Below, piece by piece: positions 6,951 to 13,124 of a stretch of 13,124 bases of DNA. Each line of letters opens with the position of its first letter. The stretch's first letter is position 1. The DNA lies in the NCBI GenBank assembly GCA_900752445.1, contig CAADVN010000116.1, positions 1 to 13,124 on the forward strand, given 5' to 3'. This stretch comes from an uncultured Oscillospiraceae bacterium. Its GTDB lineage: Bacteria; Bacillota; Clostridia; Oscillospirales; Oscillospiraceae. The notes beneath the pieces were generated by a model. The model was not told the DNA's origin. It ran no database searches and was given only the letters and a program-made list of their open reading frames with translations. Both the position numbers and the translations under genes were made by a program.

Positions 6951-9638
6951 TTACTTCCCCGACGGGCGGCTGATCTTTCGCACCGCGATATTCTTGACCC
7001 TCTTGGCGACGTTCTTGCCGCTCTCGAGCAGCAGCTTCTCGTACTTCTCGCCGGCGCTGTCCGTAACCCTCTTGAGCTTGATGGCATCGAACTTGCACAT
7101 CGTCGTGCAGATGCCGCAGCCCACGCAGGCCGCCTGATCTACCACCGTCGCACCGCAGCCCAGGCAGCGCTCCGTCTCCTTGAGCACCTGCTTTTCCGTG
7201 AAAGTGCCGCGCAGGTCGCGGAAGGTCTCCTTCGACTCCTTCGCTGAACCGCCCTTCGCCTTCTGCCTCGGCGCCGTGTCGTAGCTGTAGATCCTCGCGT
7301 CGGCCTTGTCGAACTCCGCGTAGTCCTTCTTACGCCTGCCCAGCGTCAGGCTCTGGCCCGGCTGCACGTAGCGGTGGATGGAGATCGCGCCCTCCTTGCC
7401 GGCTGCGATGGCGTCTATGACGAACCTCGGGCCCGTCATGACGTCGCCGCCAACGAACACGTCCGGCTGCGCCGTCTGGAAGGTCGTCGTGTCCGCTATC
7501 GCCACGCCGCCCTTGCCCGTCTCGACCTTCGAGCCCTCGAGCAGGCCGCCCCACTCTACGCTCTGGCCTATCGCCGCGATGACCGTCTCGGCCTTGAGCG
7601 TCTCAAACTCGCCCTCGACCGGCACGGGCTTGCGCCTGCCGCTCGCATCCGGCTCGCCCAGCTCCATGACCTGGAGCTTGAGCGCCGCGGCCTTGCCGTC
7701 CTTGCCCTCTATCTGCGCAGGGGCGGCGAGGAACTTGAACTGCACGCCCTCGGCCTTGGCTTCGGCGACCTCCTCCTCGTCCGCGGGCATCTCGGCCTCA
7801 GTGCGGCGGTAGACCACCGTCACGCTCTTAGCGCCGAGCCTCACAGCAGAGCGGGCCACGTCTATTGCCACGTTGCCGCCGCCAATGACCGCCACGTTCT
7901 CGCCTATCGAGGGCTTGCGCGAGGAATTGGTCCGCCTCAGGAAGTCGATGCCCGCCATGACGCCCTTGAGCTTCTCGCCCGGCACGCCTATCGGTGTGCT
8001 CTTCCACGCGCCGATGGCCACGTAGAAGGCCTCAAAGCCGTCGCGCCGCAGCTGGTCGAGCGTCACGTCCTTGCCGACTTCCACGCCGGTCTTAAACTGC
8101 ACGCCCAGGTCCTTAAGTATCTCGATCTCGGCCTCGACGACGTCCTTCTCCAGCCTGAAGGACGGGATGCCCATGGTCAGCATGCCGCCGAGGGTCTTCT
8201 GCTTTTCAAACACCGTCACAGGGTAGCCCTGCAGCGCCAGGTAGTAAGCGCAGCTCAGGCCTGCCGGGCCGGCGCCGATGACGGCGATCTGGTTCGTATA
8301 CGGCTTGCCCGTCGTATTGAGCATCTTGGGCTTTACGCGGGTCGCCGGGTCAAGCTCCCTCTGGGCGAGGAACTTCTTGACCTCGTCGATGGCCACAGGC
8401 GCGTCCACGTCGCCGCGCGTGCAGGCCTCCTCGCAGAAACGAGGGCAGACCCTGCCGCAGACCGCCGGGAAGGGGTTCTCACGCCGGATGAGCTCCAGCG
8501 CCTCGTCGAACCTGCCCTGCGACGCGAGCTTTATATAGCCCTGCACCGGGATATGCGCCGGGCACTTCGTCTTACATGGCGCGGTGCCGTCCGAGGCCAC
8601 GTAGCCGCGGTTCGTGCGGTAGTCCACATTGTAGTTCTTCTCGCCGAACCAGAGCAGCTTCTCGTGCGGCGTTTCGTACTTCGGCGCGTGCGAGGGCGAG
8701 GCGCAGAGCTTCTGGCCCAGCTTGAGTGCGCCGAGGTTGCAGTTTTCGACGCAGAGGCCGCAGGCCACGCACTTTTCCGTGTCGACCTCCGCCACGTAGT
8801 TCGAGCGGATGACGTCCGGGGTCTTGAAGTACTGCGCTATCCTCAGCGAGAAGCAGGAGCAGCCGCAGCAGTTGCAGATCGCCGCAGCGCCGTCGGGCGG
8901 GTCGAGGTTCGATATCTCGTGCACGAGGCCGTTCTCCTCACAGCGCTTTAGGATCTCGTAGCATTCCTCCCTGTCGATCTCCCGGCCGTGGCCCGTGCGG
9001 ATATGGTACTCCGCCGACTCGTTGAAGAAGATGCACACGTCCTTTTCAAGGTGGCCGCAGCCCTCGCCCATGAGCCTGCGCGTCCTCCGGCAGGAGCAGT
9101 CCGTCACCGCAATGGCATAGGCATTGTCCACGATGCGGTGTATCTCCTCATAGGTACCGCGCCGGGCGTCGTTATGTATCGCCATCTCGACCGGTATGAC
9201 GCGCATCATGCCTTGGCCTACCGGTACGAACGGCGCCAGCGGCGCTATGCGCTTTCTCGTGTACTCCTCGAAGCACTCCGCGATTACCGGGTACTTCTCG
9301 CACATCTCCTTATTGCCGACCATCATCTCCATGATGCCCGGAACCCAGATCGGCATGTTGAACTTGTCCACGCCGTCCTTCTTTGCGAAACGGCAGACGC
9401 CCAGCTGCGCCAGCTCGTAGAGCACCTCCGTGACCCTGTCCAGCGGCTTTTTGACCTTCTTAGCGACTTCCTCAGGCGTCACATAGTGCCGTACGCGCAG
9501 GCCCATCGCTATCTCGGCCATCTCGTCAGTCAGCACCGGGTCGAGGATCTTATACTCGGGGTCAGACGGCGTAACGCCCGTATAGGTGCCGCACTCGAGG
9601 CTGATCTTCGTTGCAAGCTTCAGGATAATCGGTCTCAT
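6951..9638 (-). CDS. Multi-iron-sulfur NAD(P)H/FAD oxidoreductase (GltD/NfnB/DPYD type) with unusual N-terminal module
   Basis: This 895-residue cytoplasmic flavoprotein probably moves electrons between NAD(P)H, FAD and several [4Fe-4S] clusters. In order: a small winged-helix-like region (about 36-90); a cysteine module with C181-x-C183, C194 and C202, then a dense C255-x-CC-x-C-x-C262; a ferredoxin motif C290-x2-C293-x2-C296-x3-C300; a DPYD domain-II/GltD-type alpha-helical Fe-S domain (C355, C359, C394, C398, C402, C406); the FAD Rossmann motif GAGPAG (455-460); the pyridine-nucleotide motif GGGNVA (586-591) with the VVYRR (608-612) expected for NADPH; the C-terminal FAD motif GGDVMTGP (730-737); and a final ferredoxin motif C838-x2-C841-x2-C844-x3-C848 preceded by C825-x2-C828. 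The ATG at 9638 has an AGAGGGGG site about 11 bases upstream. It sits between the AlkZ-like gene and hypA. The electron partner is unknown; a hydrogenase-linked or bifurcating role is inference. Confidence 0.9.
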   Translation of the reverse strand: MRPIILKLATKISLECGTYTGVTPSDPEYKILDPVLTDEMAEIAMGLRVRHYVTPEEVAKKVKKPLDRVTEVLYELAQLGVCRFAKKDGVDKFNMPIWVPGIMEMMVGNKEMCEKYPVIAECFEEYTRKRIAPLAPFVPVGQGMMRVIPVEMAIHNDARRGTYEEIHRIVDNAYAIAVTDCSCRRTRRLMGEGCGHLEKDVCIFFNESAEYHIRTGHGREIDREECYEILKRCEENGLVHEISNLDPPDGAAAICNCCGCSCFSLRIAQYFKTPDVIRSNYVAEVDTEKCVACGLCVENCNLGALKLGQKLCASPSHAPKYETPHEKLLWFGEKNYNVDYRTNRGYVASDGTAPCKTKCPAHIPVQGYIKLASQGRFDEALELIRRENPFPAVCGRVCPRFCEEACTRGDVDAPVAIDEVKKFLAQRELDPATRVKPKMLNTTGKPYTNQIAVIGAGPAGLSCAYYLALQGYPVTVFEKQKTLGGMLTMGIPSFRLEKDVVEAEIEILKDLGVQFKTGVEVGKDVTLDQLRRDGFEAFYVAIGAWKSTPIGVPGEKLKGVMAGIDFLRRTNSSRKPSIGENVAVIGGGNVAIDVARSAVRLGAKSVTVVYRRTEAEMPADEEEVAEAKAEGVQFKFLAAPAQIEGKDGKAAALKLQVMELGEPDASGRRKPVPVEGEFETLKAETVIAAIGQSVEWGGLLEGSKVETGKGGVAIADTTTFQTAQPDVFVGGDVMTGPRFVIDAIAAGKEGAISIHRYVQPGQSLTLGRRKKDYAEFDKADARIYSYDTAPRQKAKGGSAKESKETFRDLRGTFTEKQVLKETERCLGCGATVVDQAACVGCGICTTMCKFDAIKLKRVTDSAGEKYEKLLLESGKNVAKRVKNIAVRKISRPSGK

Positions 9639-9690
9639 CTGATAGGATTCCCCCTCTTTCTTCAGTTATATTGTTTTAAACTTCTTTCCT

Positions 9691-10722
9691 TCATACAAAC
9701 TCTAGGGCTGATATATCGTCCCATAGCCTTTCTGCAGCTTCGGCCGCGGCCGCCTTGATGGCTCCGGAGGATGAGCCAAAAAACTCCAGCCTGAGCCTGC
9801 GCCCTTTCCTGCCCCATCGGCCGACGACCTTGCCGTTGAAAAGCAGCGCAGGGCGCACGATGCCTGCCAGATTGAAGATGCCCCTCAAGTACTCAGGGTC
9901 AAGAAACAGGCTATCGCGCTTTTCGTAGCCGAGCATCAGCTGATCGAAGCCTGCAAGGAAGACACAGCTCGGCATATCACAGTCCAGTTCCTCATCGCCG
10001 AGGCTGAAGTACATCTTCCTGTCAAGCTCCCTGACGTTCACAGGCAGCTTCGGCAGGAGCTTTTTAACTTCCGTCTGGCTCGTGCCGAAGAAATGGGCGG
10101 CGTCCCTCAGCGTGGCAGGGCCGTAGTATTCAAAGTAGCGCCTCACCAGCTCGAGCTTCGCCTCGCTCTCAGGCAGGGGCTCAAAAAGCGGCGCTGCCCG
10201 CAGCTGCTTTTTCCCGTCCGCCGAGCAGTTCGTGAAGCCCCGCTCGCAGAGCTGGCGTATGCCGCCGCCCCAGGGATGGAACATGCTGCCCGCCTCAGCC
10301 TCGGTCATGCCCGCCGCGCGGCAGAGCTCCCTCAGCTCATCCCGGGGCCGCGGCCCGTCTGCCAGGGCCTCCATTATGAGCTCCGTAAAGAAGCTCTGCC
10401 TCGCCGGCGTGAGCGCCCAGTCCGGGCGGGAGTTCCAAAAGTTCTTATCGTCCCAGTCGTTCTTCCTGTAGTCCTCCGCACGGATGAAAAGCGGCAGGTC
10501 GCTCTCGGCAAAAATGTGCATCGTGCCGCGCAGGCTCCAGTTCCTCACCAGGCCGTCGCCGCCCGCTTCCCAGTCTGAGCAGCGTATCCGCAAGGCGTGC
10601 GCAGCACAGGATGTGAACTGCGCCTGTATGCCGCAGAGCCTCCGCACAGCCTCCAGCCTGTCAAGCGGCCTGATCAGGCCGTGTTTTGTCAGCCTGCGCA
10701 GCCTTATCCCGTCGAGCTCCAT
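9691..10722 (-). CDS. Winged-helix DNA-binding protein, AlkZ-like DNA glycosylase family (HTH_42)
   Basis: This 343-residue protein belongs to the HTH_42 (DUF1006) family of tandem winged-helix proteins that includes Streptomyces AlkZ and E. coli YcaQ/AlkX, glycosylases that remove alkylated or cross-linked bases. The catalytic Q-x-Q motif of the AlkZ type is present as Gln33-Ala-Gln35 in 'GIQAQ', followed by the conserved 'SLRGTMHIF' (63-71). Further winged-helix segments and a beta-rich C-terminus follow. The length is typical (about 340-400). The ATG at 10722 lies 9 bases after the hypB stop without a strong ribosome site, so translational coupling to hypB is likely. Family assignment is fairly sure; glycosylase activity is inferred from the motif. 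Why a DNA-repair-like gene sits between nickel-chaperone genes is not explained. Confidence 0.85.
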   Translation of the reverse strand: MELDGIRLRRLTKHGLIRPLDRLEAVRRLCGIQAQFTSCAAHALRIRCSDWEAGGDGLVRNWSLRGTMHIFAESDLPLFIRAEDYRKNDWDDKNFWNSRPDWALTPARQSFFTELIMEALADGPRPRDELRELCRAAGMTEAEAGSMFHPWGGGIRQLCERGFTNCSADGKKQLRAAPLFEPLPESEAKLELVRRYFEYYGPATLRDAAHFFGTSQTEVKKLLPKLPVNVRELDRKMYFSLGDEELDCDMPSCVFLAGFDQLMLGYEKRDSLFLDPEYLRGIFNLAGIVRPALLFNGKVVGRWGRKGRRLRLEFFGSSSGAIKAAAAEAAERLWDDISALEFV

Positions 10723-10731
10723 CGCCGGAGC

Positions 10732-11397
10732 TTATTTCTCTTTCCAGGCCTTGACCTGGCTGCGCAGCCAGTCAGCCCATTTCTCCACGCCCTCGCCCGT
10801 CTTCGCCGAGATCGGTATGATCTCGATTTTCGGGTTGAGCTTCTTCGCCCGAGCGCACATGGCGTCGAAGTCGAAGTCGAAGTAGGGCATGACGTCTATC
10901 TTGTTAACGATGAGGCAGTCGCAGACCGTGAACATCAGCGGGTATTTGAGCGGCTTGTCGTCGCCCTCGGGCACGGAGAGGATCATGGCGCTCTTCGACG
11001 CGCCCGTGTCAAACTCCGCCGGACAGACCAGGTTGCCGACGTTCTCAAGGATGGCGATGTCCACGTCCTCAGTGCCCAGCGCTTCAAGGCCCTGGCGGGT
11101 CATGTCCGCAGTCAGGTGGCACATGCCGCCCGTGTGCAGCTGCACCGCTTTCGCGCCCGCGTTCTGAACCGTGTGCGCATCCACGTCCGAATCAATGTCC
11201 GCCTCCATGATGCCTATGCGCAGCTCATCACGCAGCGCCTCTATCGTCCTCACCAGCGTCGTCGTCTTACCACTGCCGGGCGAGGACATGAGATTCAGCA
11301 GGAAAAGCCCCTTCTCCTTGAGCTCCTCACGAAGGGAATCGGCCTCCCTGTTGTTGTCCGCAAATACGCTTTGCTTTATTTCAATTGTCCTGAGCAT
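10732..11397 (-). CDS. hypB: Hydrogenase nickel incorporation GTPase HypB
   Basis: This 221-residue SIMIBI-class GTPase works with HypA to load nickel into metalloenzymes. The Walker A loop is SSPGSGKTT (38-46). The switch region 'ADIDSDVDA' (66-74) holds the conserved aspartates. The G-domain metal site is visible as Cys93-His94 and Cys125. The guanine-specificity motif is NKID (165-168). The N-terminal high-affinity CxxCGC nickel motif and the His-rich storage stretch of some HypB proteins are both absent, so this is the short, non-storage form. The ATG at 11397 is preceded by AAAGGGG about 8-9 bases upstream. It is the first gene of the minus-strand unit and is divergent from the MoxR-type gene. 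A promoter is visible at 11482-11510. Confidence 0.96.
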   Translation of the reverse strand: MLRTIEIKQSVFADNNREADSLREELKEKGLFLLNLMSSPGSGKTTTLVRTIEALRDELRIGIMEADIDSDVDAHTVQNAGAKAVQLHTGGMCHLTADMTRQGLEALGTEDVDIAILENVGNLVCPAEFDTGASKSAMILSVPEGDDKPLKYPLMFTVCDCLIVNKIDVMPYFDFDFDAMCARAKKLNPKIEIIPISAKTGEGVEKWADWLRSQVKAWKEK

Positions 11398-11481
11398 GGC
11401 CCTGCCCCTTTCGATGTTTTAGACAAAATTTTTCGGCTGAACGCCCTTGTACTGTCCGTTTCTGAACGTATTTTCGTTTAC

Positions 11482-11510
11482 AGTTTAACACACGCCGCCC
11501 CCATAGTCAA
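11482..11510 (-). promoter_or_regulatory. Putative sigma-A promoter of the hypB operon
   Basis: On the minus strand TTGACT (11510-11505) and TAAACT (11487-11482) are separated by exactly 17 bases. The predicted transcript would have a leader of roughly 75-80 bases before the hypB ATG. The leader contains two direct copies of cgttcag (about 20 bases apart), which could matter for regulation but may be chance. Confidence 0.6.
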
Positions 11511-11560
11511 ACGCCTTTTCCGGCTGTTAGCAAAAGTTGAGTTAGTTGCGAAAAACTCCT

Positions 11561-11588
11561 TTGACTTCTTGAAAAAACGTGGTAAAAT
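11561..11588 (+). promoter_or_regulatory. Putative sigma-A promoter of the MoxR-type operon
   Basis: TTGACT (11561-11566) and TAAAAT (11583-11588) are separated by 16 bases. Transcription would start near 11595, giving a short leader with AAAGGGG at 11609-11615. The promoter lies back to back with that of hypB, the two -35 boxes being about 50 bases apart, so a shared regulator is possible. Confidence 0.65.
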
Positions 11589-11624
11589 CCCTGTGATAAG
11601 CGGTATTGAAAGGGGAAATATGAC

Positions 11625-12542
11625 TTGCTGAATTTCCTGCGGAGCGAGGGCGTGAGCGAGGACATCATCGCCGGGATAGAGGCCTTCCGCAAGGCGCACA
11701 GCGTGAGCCCGGAGGCCGAGCACAGGCTCGTGTCGGAGCCGAGGTTTGAGTATTACGGCAAGGAGGTCTGGGAGGCAGCGGCGACGGCGCTGCTCTGCGG
11801 TGAGAACCTGCTGCTGGTCGGCCCCAAGGCCACGGGCAAGAACGTGCTGGCCGAATGCCTGGCCTGTGCCTTCGGCAGGCCGAGCTGGGATGTGTCGTTT
11901 TATATCAACACCGACGCCGCCTCCCTCATAGGTACGGATACCTTCACAGGCGGCGAGGTCAGCTTCCGCCAGGGGCCCATCACGAAGTGCGCCAAGCTCG
12001 GCGGCTTCGGCATACTCGACGAGATAAATATGGCAAAAAACGAGTCTCTGGCCGTCTTGCATGCGACGCTGGATTTCCGCCGCATCATAGACGTGCCGGG
12101 CTACGACAGGATAGTCATGGACGACGCGACTCGCTTCATTGCCACGATGAACTACGGCTATGCGGGCACGCGTGAGCTCAACGAGGCCCTGGTCTCGCGC
12201 TTTGCGGTCATAGATATGCCTCCCATCAGCGCCGAGAGCATGAAAAAGCTCTTGAAGCGCGAACACCCGACGCTGCGTGACGAGTGGGCCGAGCAGTTCT
12301 CGGGCCTCTTCCAGGACATCCGCAAGAAGTGCGACAGCGCGGAGATCTCTACCAAGGCGCTGGACCTGCGCGGGCTCATGAGCGCGGTGGCCCTGATGTA
12401 CAAGGGCCTGGCCGCCGGCGAGGCGCTGAAGCTCGGCGTCGTGAATAAGGCCTTCGACCCCTTCGAGCGCAAGCTGGTGGAGGACGTCATCACAGCGCGC
12501 ATCCCCTCGGCCCTCGGCAGGGACAAGCTCTTTGACGAGTGA
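11625..12542 (+). CDS. MoxR-family AAA+ ATPase
   Basis: This is a 305-residue AAA+ ATPase of the MoxR/AAA_5 type. Such ATPases act as chaperones that remodel or insert metals into partner complexes, usually with a VWA-domain protein. The P-loop is GPKATGKN (66-73), with Asn in place of the usual Ser/Thr after the lysine. Walker B is FGILDEIN (128-135) with Asp132-Glu133. Sensor 1 is Asn176 in 'ATMNYG', and the arginine-finger region is 'EALVSRF' (187-193). The start is TTG at 11625, nine bases after AAAGGGG. An ATG at 11620 is closer to that site but in another frame and stops after three codons, so the main start is not certain. The stop overlaps the next gene's ATG (TGATG). Confidence 0.85.
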   Translation: MLNFLRSEGVSEDIIAGIEAFRKAHSVSPEAEHRLVSEPRFEYYGKEVWEAAATALLCGENLLLVGPKATGKNVLAECLACAFGRPSWDVSFYINTDAASLIGTDTFTGGEVSFRQGPITKCAKLGGFGILDEINMAKNESLAVLHATLDFRRIIDVPGYDRIVMDDATRFIATMNYGYAGTRELNEALVSRFAVIDMPPISAESMKKLLKREHPTLRDEWAEQFSGLFQDIRKKCDSAEISTKALDLRGLMSAVALMYKGLAAGEALKLGVVNKAFDPFERKLVEDVITARIPSALGRDKLFDE

Positions 12543-13124
12543 TGCAGCTCAGCCAGAGAGAGGCCGAGCGCCAGGAGCGCCGCGCCACGAACCTCATATG
12601 GAACGCGGCGCGGGACTACTCTCTCGCGCCCGTTGTCCGCGCCTACGACACCGAGGGTTTTGCGGACATCTACATGAACAGCATCATCGGCGCGGTCTAC
12701 AGCTATTATGACTTCCCGAAGATAAAAGAGGTGCTCGACAGCTTCGTGCGCACGCCGAAGGGAGACGAGTTCGAGGAGCTGGCCTGGGTGGCGCTTGAGA
12801 ACTGCGCCTTTGAGCGCGCCGCCTCGGAGCGTCCGGCCCTGCGCGAGCTGCGTCTCGCCTATGCGCAGAGGATAGAGGCCGAGGCCCGGCGCAAGGGCGG
12901 GGCCAGGGAGCTGGACGAGGCCTACAGGATAAAGCTCGAGCACTATGAAAGGGCCCTGGGCCTCGAGCCCGAGATGCCGGAGCGGGACCGCAAGATCCTC
13001 GACGCTCTGGAGCTCTCATCGGAGCTTTCCACCGAGGAGGTCGTGCAGGCCATCCGCGGCGTGCTGCGGGAATATTACATGTTTGTGGCTAACACAACCC
13101 CCGGGCGGGGGGGGGGGGCTGCCG
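12542..13124 (+). CDS. Unrecognised partner of the MoxR-type ATPase (3' end missing)
   Basis: The frame opens at ATG 12542, overlapping the ATPase stop by one base, and stays open for about 194 codons to the window edge. I do not recognise the visible part. It is alpha-helical and highly charged, with Glu/Arg-rich coiled-coil-like stretches (about residues 80-170) and early aromatic segments such as 'YMNSIIGAVYSYYDF' (44-58). No Walker, membrane or signal motif is seen. Genes directly after MoxR-type ATPases usually encode VWA-domain proteins or their helical N-terminal parts, so the missing C-terminus may be a VWA domain; that is inference from context. The last dozen codons include the 12-G run and may be sequencing error. 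Confidence 0.8.
   Translation, partial: MQLSQREAERQERRATNLIWNAARDYSLAPVVRAYDTEGFADIYMNSIIGAVYSYYDFPKIKEVLDSFVRTPKGDEFEELAWVALENCAFERAASERPALRELRLAYAQRIEAEARRKGGARELDEAYRIKLEHYERALGLEPEMPERDRKILDALELSSELSTEEVVQAIRGVLREYYMFVANTTPGRGGGAA
13107..13118 (+). other. 12-base guanine homopolymer near the window end
   Basis: Twelve consecutive G residues lie within the open frame, six bases before the edge, and are preceded by cccccgggc. They encode glycines in the current frame. A poly-G at a contig end is a common short-read artefact, so the reading frame past about 13095 should not be trusted. Confidence 0.7.

Noticed and set aside
7374..8951. 525-codon open frame on the plus strand, opposite the flavoprotein
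   Set aside because: It is the antisense of a clear multi-motif gene. The product is rich in Arg, His, Leu and Ala without family motifs, as expected from GC-rich antisense, and has no ribosome site.
10597..11631. 344-codon open frame on the plus strand, opposite hypB and the start of the AlkZ-like gene
   Set aside because: It overlaps hypB, whose GTPase motifs are unmistakable, and runs through both divergent promoters.
12158..12943. 261-codon minus-strand frame over the MoxR-type ATPase and its partner
   Set aside because: It is antisense to AAA+ motifs and to a frame that is translationally coupled on the plus strand.

Overview
The window looks like a GC-rich (by eye about 60%), low-redundancy stretch of a Bacillota/Clostridia chromosome, probably an Oscillospirales-type gut or anaerobe genome. 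The evidence for this is the 5S sequence type, strong AGGAGG/AAAGGGG ribosome sites, the three C-terminal SLH domains with the 'TRAMLVTMLYRLAG' style common in Clostridia, BspA-type leucine-rich repeats, and iron-sulfur-rich anaerobic redox proteins. ATA (Ile) and AGG (Arg) are used freely despite the high GC. The taxonomic placement is inference from style, not a database result. The window starts inside a 23S rRNA gene and ends in a 12-G run within an open gene, so it may be a complete assembly contig broken at an rRNA repeat and at a low-complexity end.

Layout. Positions 1-390 (+): the 3' end of an rRNA operon in the order 23S - tRNA-Lys(CTT) - 5S - strong intrinsic terminator. Positions 407-1965 (+): two small membrane-transport genes, a 10-TM EamA/DMT permease and an aromatic-acid-exporter/FUSC-like protein, followed by a hairpin that probably serves both converging transcription units. 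Positions 1969-6057 (-): one very large exported surface protein (signal peptide, BspA-like leucine-rich repeats, Ig-like/YDG beta modules with an internal duplication, three SLH anchors) with its own promoter. Positions 6058-6601: a 544-base intergenic region with that promoter at one end and tandem terminators for the next operon at the other.

Positions 6602-11397 (-): a four-gene unit read hypB - AlkZ-like winged-helix protein - 895-residue multi-iron-sulfur flavoprotein - hypA. HypA and HypB deliver nickel to metalloenzymes. The flavoprotein between them has an NADPH/FAD core of the GltD/NfnB/dihydropyrimidine dehydrogenase type, with several ferredoxin-like cysteine clusters and an unusual N-terminal module. 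No hydrogenase structural gene and no hypCDEF is present, so the nickel target is unknown from this window.

Positions 11398-11624 hold back-to-back promoters. Positions 11625-13124 (+): a MoxR-type AAA+ ATPase overlapping (ATGA) the start of an unrecognised partner gene that runs off the end; this pairing usually belongs to a MoxR/VWA chaperone system. The most interesting parts are the hypB-glycosylase-flavoprotein-hypA unit, the odd tRNA position in the rRNA operon, and the cysteine-rich SLH protein.
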